Below, one piece after another: positions 28,460 through 36,285 of a stretch of DNA of 59,755 nucleotides. The stretch comes from Frankia nepalensis (lineage in GTDB: Bacteria; Actinomycetota; Actinomycetes; Frankiales; Frankiaceae). The notes beneath the pieces are model-generated. The model made no database searches, had not been told where the DNA came from, and saw nothing but the letters and a program-made list of their open reading frames with translations. Every line of letters begins with the position of its first letter. Within the stretch, counting starts at the first letter, position 1. The stretch spans positions 1 to 59,755 of the forward strand of contig NZ_JADWYU010000143.1 of assembly GCF_016786325.1 (NCBI RefSeq), given 5' to 3'. The translations under genes and the position numbers were made by a program.

Positions 28460-29535
28460 GAGCGGGCAGCCCGGCCGGCCGGCCGCCCCATACGGCGGTG
28501 GTGACCGGCCAGGGCGCTGCCTTCCCGCCGGCGATCGGCCAGCGGGCCGCCTGGGACGGCTACTTCGCGAGCCACTACGGCCACGACCGGAAGATCGAGA
28601 GGATCTTCCTCGGCTGCGGGGTGCGCGCCCGCCACGCCGCCGTCGACCCGCGCGCCGACGACGTCAGCGGCTGGACGACCGGCGCGCGGATGCGGCGGTA
28701 CGTGGCCGAGTCCGCTCCGCTGGGCCGGGACGCGGTCGCCAGGGCGCTCGCCGACGCGGGGCTGGCCGCCGCCGACGTCGGCCTGTTCGTCGTCGCCTCC
28801 TGCACCGGCTACGCCACGCCGGGGCTCGACATCGTGATCGCCGGCGAGCTCGGGATGCCGGCCCACGTGCGCCGGCTCCTGGTCGGCCACATGGGCTGCT
28901 ACGCCGCCATCCCCGCGCTGGGAGCCGCCGCCGACTTCGTCCGTGCCCGCGGCAGCCCGGCGGTGGTGCTCTGCGCGGAGCTGACGTCCCTGCACCTGCA
29001 GCCACCGTCCGCCGAGCCGGACCTGGGCCAGGTGGTCACCCACGCGCTGTTCGGCGACGCGGCCGCCGCCGTCGTCGTCGAACCGGACGGGGCGGCCGGC
29101 CTGGAGGTGCTCGACACCGCGGCGATGACCGATGCCGGCAGCGCCGGCCTGATGACCTGGGAGGTCACCGACCACGGCTTCCGGATGGGACTGTCGCCGA
29201 AGGTCCCGGACGTGCTCGCCACGCACGTCGACGACGCGGTCGCGGGCCTGCTCGCGCCGTTCGGCCTGGCCGCCGGCGACGTCGCGGGCTGGGCGATCCA
29301 CCCGGGCGGCCCCCGGATCGTCGACGTCGTCGCCGAACGCCTCGGCCTGCGCCCGTCGCAGACCGCGGCCACCCGGGACGTGCTCGCGCGGCGCGGCAAC
29401 TGCTCGTCGGCCACCACCCTGCTCGTCCTCGACCGGCTCCGCCGAGACCAGCCGCCGGGCGCCGCCGGCCATGTCGTCGCGATGGCGTTCGGCCCCGGCC
29501 TCACCCTCTGCGCCGCGCTCCTGCGCGCCCGCTGA
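28456..29535 (+). CDS. Type III polyketide synthase
   Basis: The 359-residue protein is a chalcone/stilbene-synthase-superfamily enzyme with the full catalytic triad: Cys in GHMGCYAAIPAL, His in WAIHPGGPRI and Asn in RGNCSSATTL. It should build a short polyketide (pyrone, resorcinol or quinone precursor) from an acyl-CoA starter and malonyl-CoA. The GTG at 28456 overlaps the upstream TGA; a GTG one codon earlier is also possible. It closes the UbiA-methyltransferase-ACAD-PKS set. The starter and product cannot be deduced. Confidence 0.93.
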   Translation: MRAGSPAGRPPHTAVVTGQGAAFPPAIGQRAAWDGYFASHYGHDRKIERIFLGCGVRARHAAVDPRADDVSGWTTGARMRRYVAESAPLGRDAVARALADAGLAAADVGLFVVASCTGYATPGLDIVIAGELGMPAHVRRLLVGHMGCYAAIPALGAAADFVRARGSPAVVLCAELTSLHLQPPSAEPDLGQVVTHALFGDAAAAVVVEPDGAAGLEVLDTAAMTDAGSAGLMTWEVTDHGFRMGLSPKVPDVLATHVDDAVAGLLAPFGLAAGDVAGWAIHPGGPRIVDVVAERLGLRPSQTAATRDVLARRGNCSSATTLLVLDRLRRDQPPGAAGHVVAMAFGPGLTLCAALLRAR

Positions 29536-29781
29536 CACCACGCGCGTCGCAGGTATCGGAGGCGTGATCGGCGAATATCGCCGAGATGGTCAACGGCGGT
29601 CCAGACCAGGCCAATGACCGGCGGATTTTCGAATCGGCGGATTTCGGATCACTGGCTTTTCTCCGAACTCGACGCGCGGATTGGTCACGGAAATACCCGA
29701 CATGTGTGGGGCCCTGGTCGACGGGTAGGAACGCGTCAGGTTGCCGGACAGTCCTGCGGCCAAGGACGAGGGAGTTCCGGC

Positions 29782-29979
29782 GTGAGCCTCTTGAACAGCC
29801 TGTTGCGCGACTTCGGCGACGACGACCGTGATCACCTGCTGGGGCTGATCCAGAAGAGCATCAACGCCGACCTCGACGCGGTCGCGTCCGGCGCGGCACC
29901 GCCACGCAACAACGACATCGGCAGCAAGACCCGCCGGGGGCGGCGCACCGCCGCCCAGGTCGCGATCACGCCCGCCTGA
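29782..29979 (+). CDS. Small hypothetical protein
   Basis: This 65-residue open frame begins with GTG at 29782, seven nt after GGAG. It has an acidic helix (LLRDFGDDDRDHLLGLIQ) followed by a basic tail. High third-position G+C and a plausible amphipathic start support it, but I recognise no family. It is 246 bp past the type III PKS on the same strand and convergent with the glycosyltransferase. Confidence 0.5.
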   Translation: MSLLNSLLRDFGDDDRDHLLGLIQKSINADLDAVASGAAPPRNNDIGSKTRRGRRTAAQVAITPA

Positions 29980-30112
29980 GCGGCCACCGAAGGCCGGTTG
30001 GGCGGGATTCACGACAGGCGCTCGGCCCGTCGGGGGCGGGCGGAGCCTCCCGCGAACTGTCGAGCTCGCTCGCCCACGATGACGCCGTGGCCAGCGCCCG
30101 GGCTCGGGCAGA

Positions 30113-31426
30113 TCACGCGGGGACGCGGCGCCCATCCGTCGCGCGGGCCGCCGCCGTCCCCTGCCGCTGGCCCGGGTCGATGTCCTCCACCTCGGCCATG
30201 AGCCGGCCGTCGCCGGCGTCACGCCGCAGTGCCGCGCCGAGCCGCGCGGCGGACCGCCGGTAGGCAGGGTCGTCGAGGACCTGGCGGACCGCGGCGGCGA
30301 TCTTCGCCGGTTTCGCGGCGCGGCTGACCGACAGCCCGGCGCCGTGCTGGACCACCCGGGCGGCGTTGTCGGCCTGGTCGCGGCCGTGCGGCAGGACCAC
30401 GACCGGCACGCCGGCGGCGAACGCCTTCACCAGGGTGCCGTGGCCTCCGTGGGTGACGACGAGCGAGGCGTGCCGGAGCACCTCCCCGTGCGGCGCGGCG
30501 GGAACCACCGTCACTCCTGGCGGTGGGGTGAGCCGACCGGGATCGATCACCGGGCCGGTCGTCACCAGACCGCGCAGCGACAGGGATCCCAGCGCGTCGG
30601 CGACCCGCCGCAGGCAGTCCGCTTGGTCCTGGAACGTGCTGGACATGGACACCAGGACGAGTGGCGCGTCCCCGGCCGGTGGTTGCCAGGGCCCGGCCGC
30701 CCACACCGGCTCGTCGAGGACCGGCCCGACGTAGCGGACGCCCGCCGGCAGCCGCGCCGGGAAGTCGAACTCCGCGCTCGTCATCACCAGCTCGCGGCGG
30801 GCCCGGTGGACCTGGTCCTGGTAGTGCGTCACCGGTGCCAGGCCGTGCGCGGCGCGCACGGCGTTGAGCCCGGGCAGCGTGGAGCGGTCCCACATCCGCT
30901 GCGACACCGCGCCGACGAGCCGGTCGCGCAGCCGGCCGGCGGGCCCCCGCGCCGGCCGCAGTCCCGGGCCGAACGGCGGCAGTCCCGGCGCGGGCAGCGG
31001 GTAGATGTTCGGCATGAGGACGTCGAACGGCACGCCCTCGGCCTCGGCGGCCACCATCGCGCCGAACGCGAAGAACGACACCAGCACGAGGCCGGGGCGG
31101 TCGGCGTGGATCGCCTCGGTGACATCGCGGGCGTAGCCGGAGGCCGGGCGCACGACGAGATGGTTGATCATCTCTCGTACCAGCGCGGGCGGGCTGCCGA
31201 GCTCCCACTCCCGGTACGGGGCGTGCTCCGGCCGGTGGCTGGGTCGGTTCAGCCCGTGCCGCCACGGGCGGAACGCCGCGCCGGACGCGGTGACGGCGGG
31301 ACCCATCGAGTCCTCGGCGAGGACGGCGACCCGGTGGCCGCGCTCGACGAGCCGCCGCGCGACGCCGACCTCCGGCGCCACGGTGCCGCCGCCGTCGGTG
31401 AGGGCGAACAGGTACGTGTTGCTCAT
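30113..31426 (-). CDS. GT1-type glycosyltransferase (MGT-like)
   Basis: The 437-residue protein is a GT-B enzyme of family 1, like macrolide and UDP-glucuronosyl transferases. The N-terminal acceptor domain starts with YLFALTDGGGTVAPEV. The C-terminal donor domain holds VVTHGGHGTLVKAFAAGVPV and PHGRDQADNA, the nucleotide-sugar-binding signature. Such enzymes glycosylate small hydrophobic molecules for resistance, detoxification or biosynthesis. It follows the TetR gene by 30 bp on the same strand and is probably induced with it. Confidence 0.92.
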   Translation of the reverse strand: MSNTYLFALTDGGGTVAPEVGVARRLVERGHRVAVLAEDSMGPAVTASGAAFRPWRHGLNRPSHRPEHAPYREWELGSPPALVREMINHLVVRPASGYARDVTEAIHADRPGLVLVSFFAFGAMVAAEAEGVPFDVLMPNIYPLPAPGLPPFGPGLRPARGPAGRLRDRLVGAVSQRMWDRSTLPGLNAVRAAHGLAPVTHYQDQVHRARRELVMTSAEFDFPARLPAGVRYVGPVLDEPVWAAGPWQPPAGDAPLVLVSMSSTFQDQADCLRRVADALGSLSLRGLVTTGPVIDPGRLTPPPGVTVVPAAPHGEVLRHASLVVTHGGHGTLVKAFAAGVPVVVLPHGRDQADNAARVVQHGAGLSVSRAAKPAKIAAAVRQVLDDPAYRRSAARLGAALRRDAGDGRLMAEVEDIDPGQRQGTAAARATDGRRVPA

Positions 31427-31456
31427 CGGTGATCTTCCTTCGGTGTTCCTGTCGGG

Positions 31457-32017
31457 TCATGTGTCCAGCACGCCGCGCACCAGCGCGGTCATCGTGCGGG
31501 CGGTCTCCGGCCGGCTGAGGTTCAGGTCGCGGCGCAGCAGCTTCCACGTGTAGACGTCGGTGGCCGCGTGCAGCGCGTTGACGGCGCGCCGCCGGGCCGC
31601 CGGCGCGGCGGGCAGGCGGGCCGCGAAGACCTCCTCCAGCCAGTTCCGATGGGCCGCGCGGGCGTGGTCGAGCAGGACGGCCAGGCGCCCGAGCCGTTCG
31701 GCGGACATCGCCCAGCGGACGTTGAGGTCGCCGAACTGCTCGTACTGCTCGACCAGAACCTCGACGGCGTGCTTCGGATCGCTCCGGCGCACCGACGTCC
31801 GCAGCCCCTCGGTCTCGGCTCTCAGGAGCTCGATCGCCGCCAGCGCGGCGCCCTCCTTGGACTCGTAGTGGTTGAGAACGGTCTGGTGGGAGACCTCCGC
31901 GCCGAGGGCGATCTCGGCCAGCGTGACGTCCTCGTACGGCTGCTCGAGCAGCAACCGCAGCGTGGCCCGCGCGATCCGCTCCCTGGTCGCCGCCACCGCG
32001 TCCGCCCTGGTCCCCAT
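31457..32017 (-). CDS. TetR family regulator
   Basis: The 186-residue protein has an N-terminal TetR helix-turn-helix (residues about 12-60) with YEDVTLAEIALGAEVSHQTV. A C-terminal helical ligand domain follows. A GGGAGGG site precedes the ATG. It is upstream of and probably cotranscribed with the glycosyltransferase. Two palindromes 28-68 bp upstream of its start are likely its own operators, so an inducer that is also the glycosylation substrate is an attractive model. Confidence 0.92.
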   Translation of the reverse strand: MGTRADAVAATRERIARATLRLLLEQPYEDVTLAEIALGAEVSHQTVLNHYESKEGAALAAIELLRAETEGLRTSVRRSDPKHAVEVLVEQYEQFGDLNVRWAMSAERLGRLAVLLDHARAAHRNWLEEVFAARLPAAPAARRRAVNALHAATDVYTWKLLRRDLNLSRPETARTMTALVRGVLDT

Positions 32018-32044
32018 GCGCCGAGCCCTCCCCGGATCGATTCG

Positions 32045-32085
32045 CTTGAGTGCCAGTCAAGCATTTCGCTTGAGTGGCAGTCAAA
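32045..32085. promoter_or_regulatory. Twin TetR operators
   Basis: CTTGAGTGCCAGTCAAG (32045-32061) is repeated with one core and one edge change at 32069-32085. The centres are 24 bp apart. TTGACT hexamers on the minus strand within them suit -35 elements of the tetR promoter. Two phased palindromes just upstream of a tetR gene are the classic layout for autorepression; the binding itself is inferred. Confidence 0.65.
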
Positions 32086-32110
32086 GTTTGTCCGGGGCGC
32101 GACAGCGCGC

Positions 32111-32593
32111 TCAGGGCGCGAGCTGGCGTGCCTCCTGGGCGGCGCGCGTGATCGCGCGCCGGATGGGTTCGTACCCGGTGCACCGGCACAGGTTGGACCG
32201 GACCAGGTCCTCGATTCGATCCGGATCGTCGCCGAGGGTGGGGTCGGCCTCCAGCGCTCCCGTGGCCACCATGAGGAACCCGGGGGTGCAGAAGCCGCAC
32301 TGCAGCGCGTGCTCGGCGGAGAACGCCCGCTGCAGCGCGCTGGGCTCGCCGTCCGGTCCGGCGAGGCCCTCCACCGTGCGGACAGAACTGCCGTCGCACT
32401 GCACGGCGAGGATCAGGCAGGAGCGGACCGCCTCGCCGTCCACCAGCACGCCGCAGGCCCCGCAGACACCGTGCTCGCAGCCCAGATGCGTGCCGGTCAG
32501 CCGGCAGTCCTCCCGCAGCACGTCGGCGAGAACGCGGCGGGGTTCCACGTCGAGGGGGAACTCCTCGCCGTTGACGGTGAGGGTGATCTTCAC
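32111..32593 (-). CDS. coxS: Molybdenum hydroxylase 2Fe-2S subunit (CoxS-like)
   Basis: The 160-residue small subunit has a plant-type ferredoxin cluster site (CEHGVCGACG plus a later Cys) and the second [2Fe-2S] domain with CGFCTPGFLM and NLCRCTGYEP. It passes electrons between the molybdopterin and FAD subunits. GTG 32593 overlaps the stop of the FAD subunit gene as GTGA. It is the third gene of a coxL-coxM-coxS operon. Confidence 0.93.
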   Translation of the reverse strand: MKITLTVNGEEFPLDVEPRRVLADVLREDCRLTGTHLGCEHGVCGACGVLVDGEAVRSCLILAVQCDGSSVRTVEGLAGPDGEPSALQRAFSAEHALQCGFCTPGFLMVATGALEADPTLGDDPDRIEDLVRSNLCRCTGYEPIRRAITRAAQEARQLAP

Positions 32594-33522
32594 CGGCTCT
32601 CTCCCTCGAGCGCGCGGGCGCGCGACCGCTGGTCGCTCGCCGCCTGGCACAGTGTCCTGGCGACGACGACCGCGATGGCGTGCCCGCGGTATTCCAGGTC
32701 GGCGTATGGCTCCGCGACGGGCGCGGCGTCCCGCTCCGCCGCGATCCGGCCAGCACGGGCGAACGGGTGGTTCTCGGGCAGCCGGTACCCGTCCAGCGGC
32801 GGGCCGATCTCGACCCCGGTCAACGCGGCCTCCGCGGCGTGCGCCCGCAGGGGCCGGTCGGCACAGTTGACGAGGCCGATCCTCGCCTCGCTGATCACGC
32901 CGCCTCGCGCGGTGAGGGCCGCCGCGGCCGCGACCTGGGCGAAGCAGAAGTGGGTGCGCCGGTGCTCGACGAAGCCGACTCCGGTGTCGTCGCCGAGCAG
33001 CGGGTAGCGCACGGAGGTGATCAGCTCCCCCGGTTGCCCCGCCGTCTTCAACGGCCCCTGGAAGAAGTCGCCGGCTGCCAGGTTCCGCGCGCCCCGCGGG
33101 CCCGCCATCTCGACGTCGGCGTCCAGCGCCACGGCGATCGCGCACCACTCCGAGGCGGGATGCGCCCAGGCGACGCTGCCCACCATGGTTCCGCGCGCGC
33201 GGATGGGTGGGTGGGCGATGTTGCCGACGGCGCGCGCGAACAGCGCGCCCAGCGGACCCGGCACCGCGTGCGCGGACTCGAACGCGCGATGCCGCACCAG
33301 GGCGCCGACCCGCAGGGTGCCGTCGCGCACCCGCAGCTCGTCGAGCGCCGGGATCCGGTTGATGTCGACCACCAGGTCGGGACGGATGCGCTCCAGGCGC
33401 ATCTCGAGGATCAGGCTCTGCCCGCCGGCCAGTACCTGGGCCCTTCGGCCGCCGGTGCCGAGCGCGTCGACCGCCTCGGCCACCGTGCGCGGCGCGACGT
33501 AGTCGAAGGCCGCGGGCTTCAC
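32590..33522 (-). CDS. coxM: Molybdenum hydroxylase FAD subunit (CoxM-like)
   Basis: The 310-residue FAD-binding subunit has the AGGQSL motif near residue 33. TMVGSVAWAHPASEW occupies the position of the usual TxGGSxxxxDP motif. Electrons from the 2Fe-2S clusters reach an acceptor through its FAD. I chose GTG 33522 because it overlaps the coxL stop (GTGA) and has GGGGGAG upstream. It is translationally coupled on both sides. Confidence 0.92.
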   Translation of the reverse strand: MKPAAFDYVAPRTVAEAVDALGTGGRRAQVLAGGQSLILEMRLERIRPDLVVDINRIPALDELRVRDGTLRVGALVRHRAFESAHAVPGPLGALFARAVGNIAHPPIRARGTMVGSVAWAHPASEWCAIAVALDADVEMAGPRGARNLAAGDFFQGPLKTAGQPGELITSVRYPLLGDDTGVGFVEHRRTHFCFAQVAAAAALTARGGVISEARIGLVNCADRPLRAHAAEAALTGVEIGPPLDGYRLPENHPFARAGRIAAERDAAPVAEPYADLEYRGHAIAVVVARTLCQAASDQRSRARALEGESR

Positions 33523-35837
33523 CGGGGCTCCCCCCGTTTCGGGGCCCGGGCCGCGCGCCACACCACGTCTGGGGTGAGCGGCATCTGGAGCAGGTCCGGG
33601 TCGGCGACCTGGAGCGCGTCGATCACGGCGTTGACGACCGCCGCCGGAGTGCCGATGCAGCCCGACTCCCCAGCGCCCTTGGCGCCCAGGGGGGATCCGG
33701 GACTCGGGGTGCGGGTGTGCCTGACCTCGATCGGCGGCACCTCGCTGAACGTCGGCAGCAGATAGTCCAGCAGACCGTTGCCCAGCAGGGGCACGCCGTC
33801 GTCGCCGTAGGGGATTCCCTCGTAGAGGGCCTGGCCGATGCCCTGCACGCAGGAACCGAAGGCCTGCCCGTGCACGATCTCGGGGTCGAGCACGACCCCG
33901 CAGTCGTCCACCGCGACCAGGCGCAGCAGGTGCACGGTGCCCAGCTCCGGGTCGACCTCGGCCACCGCCACGTGGGTGCCGAACGGGAACGCCATCCCGG
34001 TCTCGAACCGGTCGTCCACCTTCAGCGGCCCGGTGGCCTTGACCAGGTGGGACAGATCCAGGACCGCCGAGCGGTCATGGGCGTCCCGCACGGTGCCGTC
34101 GGACCACTCCACCCGCTCGACCGGCACGCCCCACATCCGCGCGGCCCGCCGCCGGGCCTCGTCGATGAGCAGCTGGCAGGCGTGCCACAGCAGGGCGCCC
34201 ACCACCTGCGCCGTGCGGCTGGCGAAGGACCCCAGGCCCTCGGGCTGCTCGCCGGTGTCTCCTTCGATCAGCCGGACGCGCCACTGCGCCACGCCCAGGG
34301 TCCTGGCCACCAGCGCGGGGAAGACCGTTTCGTGGCCCTGGCCGCTGGAAGCCGCGCCGCACCGCGCGGTGATCGAGCCGTCCTCGCCAGCTTCGAGGCC
34401 GCCGAACTCGAACAGTCCGCCCGGTTCACCGCCGCTGCGTTCCACGTAGCACGAAAGGCCGATCCCCAGCGGCATCGCGCCCGGGTCCTTCCCGCGCCTG
34501 GCCTGCTCGGCCCGCCACCCGTCGTAGTCGACGGTCCGCAGCGCCAGCTCGAGGGCGCCGGCGTAGTTCCCGCTGTCGTACCGCCGCCCGGTGGGTGTCT
34601 CGTAGGGGAAGCTTTCCGGCGGGATGAGGTTGCGCCGCCGCAGTTCCGCCGGGTCCATGCTGAGGCGCCGGGCCATCGTGTCCATGGATCGTTCCAGGGC
34701 GATGGCCGCCTCCGGGCGGCCGGCGCCGCGGTAGGGGTAGGTCACCATGGTGTTGGTCAGGACGGAGCGGACGGTCGCGTGCACCTTGGGCGTGGCGTAG
34801 GGACCGGTCGCCATCCAGGCCGTCTGCATCGGCAGCCCCACCCCGAGGTGCGGGTACGCGCCGACATCGGCTTCGATGGTCAGCTCATAGGCGAGCAGCC
34901 GTCCATCGGCGTCGGCGGCGAGCCGGACGCGCTGGTCCTGCCCTCGGCCCCGCGTCGCGACCATCATCGATTCGAGGCGGTCCTCGATCCAGCGGACGGG
35001 ACGGCGGAGCTTCACCGCCAGGTAGGCGACGACGACGTACTCCGGGAAGGTGGCGCTCTTCGAGCCGAAGGCTCCCCCGGTGTCCGGGACCACGACGCGC
35101 ACCCGGTCCTCGGGCCAGCCCAGCGACGCGGCCAGCTCGCGCCGCAGGCGGTGCGGCGCCTGGTGCCCGGCCCACACCGTCAGCCGGTCCGCGTCCGGCG
35201 CGACGAGGATCGCCCGGCACTCCATCGGCGTGGGCAGGAGCAGGCTCTGGCGGTACCGGCCCTCCACCACGGCGGCCGCGTCCCGCCACACCGAATCGTC
35301 GATCGGCTGGCCGGCCTCCCCCGTCAGGGCGACGTTGCTCAGCCCGTCAAAAAGAGGGAACGAATCCCGCGCCGCGTCGGATGGCCGCACCATCGCGGGC
35401 AGCGGCTCGACCTCGAACGTGACCTCGGCCGCGCCGTCCTCGGCCAGGTAACGGTCCTCCCCCACGACCACCGCGACCGCCTCGCCCGCGTAGCGCACGC
35501 GCTCCTTCACCAGCGCCGGCCACTCCCGGCCGGCCACCGCCTCATCCGAGGACAGTCGGGCGAGCACGGAGTGCGGAACGGGCGGCAGATCCTGCAGGAC
35601 CGACGCGGAATGCGCGCACGCCGGCATGTCCATGAGATCCGCGGCCGCCCAGGCGCCCACGACGCCCGGTACCGCCCGGGCCGGCGCGCAATCCACCGAC
35701 CTGAGGGTTCCGTGCCCGGTCTTGCTTCTCACGAACACGGCGTCGAGACAGCCCGGGACCTCGATGTCGGCGACGAATCGGCCCTTCCCCATGGTCAGGC
35801 GCTGGTCCTCGCGACGGCCCCATTGATGCACAACCAC
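33519..35837 (-). CDS. coxL: Molybdenum hydroxylase large subunit, form II CoxL-like
   Basis: The 772-residue subunit binds the molybdopterin cytosine dinucleotide cofactor. GGAFGSK and the catalytic-Glu motif GAKGAGES are present. The active-site loop reads YRGAGR, the form II pattern, and not the AYxCSFR of true CO dehydrogenases. It is therefore more likely to oxidise an aldehyde or aromatic substrate than CO at high rate. GTG 35837 is the first start; GTG 35831 is slightly better spaced from GGAGG. No coxD/E/F-type maturation genes are adjacent. Confidence 0.92.
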   Translation of the reverse strand: MVVHQWGRREDQRLTMGKGRFVADIEVPGCLDAVFVRSKTGHGTLRSVDCAPARAVPGVVGAWAAADLMDMPACAHSASVLQDLPPVPHSVLARLSSDEAVAGREWPALVKERVRYAGEAVAVVVGEDRYLAEDGAAEVTFEVEPLPAMVRPSDAARDSFPLFDGLSNVALTGEAGQPIDDSVWRDAAAVVEGRYRQSLLLPTPMECRAILVAPDADRLTVWAGHQAPHRLRRELAASLGWPEDRVRVVVPDTGGAFGSKSATFPEYVVVAYLAVKLRRPVRWIEDRLESMMVATRGRGQDQRVRLAADADGRLLAYELTIEADVGAYPHLGVGLPMQTAWMATGPYATPKVHATVRSVLTNTMVTYPYRGAGRPEAAIALERSMDTMARRLSMDPAELRRRNLIPPESFPYETPTGRRYDSGNYAGALELALRTVDYDGWRAEQARRGKDPGAMPLGIGLSCYVERSGGEPGGLFEFGGLEAGEDGSITARCGAASSGQGHETVFPALVARTLGVAQWRVRLIEGDTGEQPEGLGSFASRTAQVVGALLWHACQLLIDEARRRAARMWGVPVERVEWSDGTVRDAHDRSAVLDLSHLVKATGPLKVDDRFETGMAFPFGTHVAVAEVDPELGTVHLLRLVAVDDCGVVLDPEIVHGQAFGSCVQGIGQALYEGIPYGDDGVPLLGNGLLDYLLPTFSEVPPIEVRHTRTPSPGSPLGAKGAGESGCIGTPAAVVNAVIDALQVADPDLLQMPLTPDVVWRAARAPKRGEPR

Positions 35838-36285
35838 CCCTCCGCGCTCGCGTGCGTCAGCGTCGGCGGCACGCTGGCCCTTTCGAACGGGTCAGCCGGA
35901 TCACCTCACGACGCCGTTCGAAGGGCCTAGGTTCACGGAGACCGGGCCGCGGTCCGCGATCGTAACTCCCGATCCCGGCACACCTGGGCTGGCCGCGTGA
36001 CCGGCGAGTCGTTCCCGTACGCCGGGCGGCCAACAGCGGACGTTCAACGGGTAGCCACTTTCTCGAACCACATCGGAGGACGGCCGCCATTCGCGGAGAT
36101 TCGCGCTGTTCCAGACAATGCCGGGGAACCGACGGGTGGTTAGCTGACCAGCAAAGTGGTCACTCGCCCGCGGAAAAGTCACCGACGCCAAGCACCACGG
36201 CGCGAATCGGGACACGCCCGGCCGTACTTCTAGATCGGTCCACGGTGCCAGACCGGTGAGCGTTGATGCCGGTCCACCGAACGGA
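35838..36285. other. Upstream region of the cox operon
   Basis: No gene is recognisable in these 450 bp between the GH63 stop and the coxL start (both on the minus strand). They include a long inverted repeat close to coxL, listed separately. Confidence 0.5.
35876..35927. promoter_or_regulatory. Long inverted repeat upstream of coxL
   Basis: GGCCCTTTCGAACGG (35876-35890) is complementary to CCGTTCGAAGGGCC (35914-35927) apart from one extra T, with a 23-nt spacer. It begins 39 bp upstream of the coxL start. It could be a regulator-binding dyad, a leader hairpin or the terminator of the GH63 gene. No U-tract follows. Confidence 0.5.

Noticed and set aside
30219-32756. 845-codon minus-strand frame across the glycosyltransferase and TetR genes
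   Set aside because: The translation is Arg/Pro/Gly-rich with no domain, while the other minus-strand frames encode clear proteins.
33519-35837. True aerobic CO dehydrogenase
   Set aside because: The active-site loop is the form II YRGAGR, not AYxCSFR, and maturation genes are missing.
33717-35930. 737-codon plus-strand frame opposite coxL
   Set aside because: Antisense shadow; coxL has intact family motifs on the minus strand.
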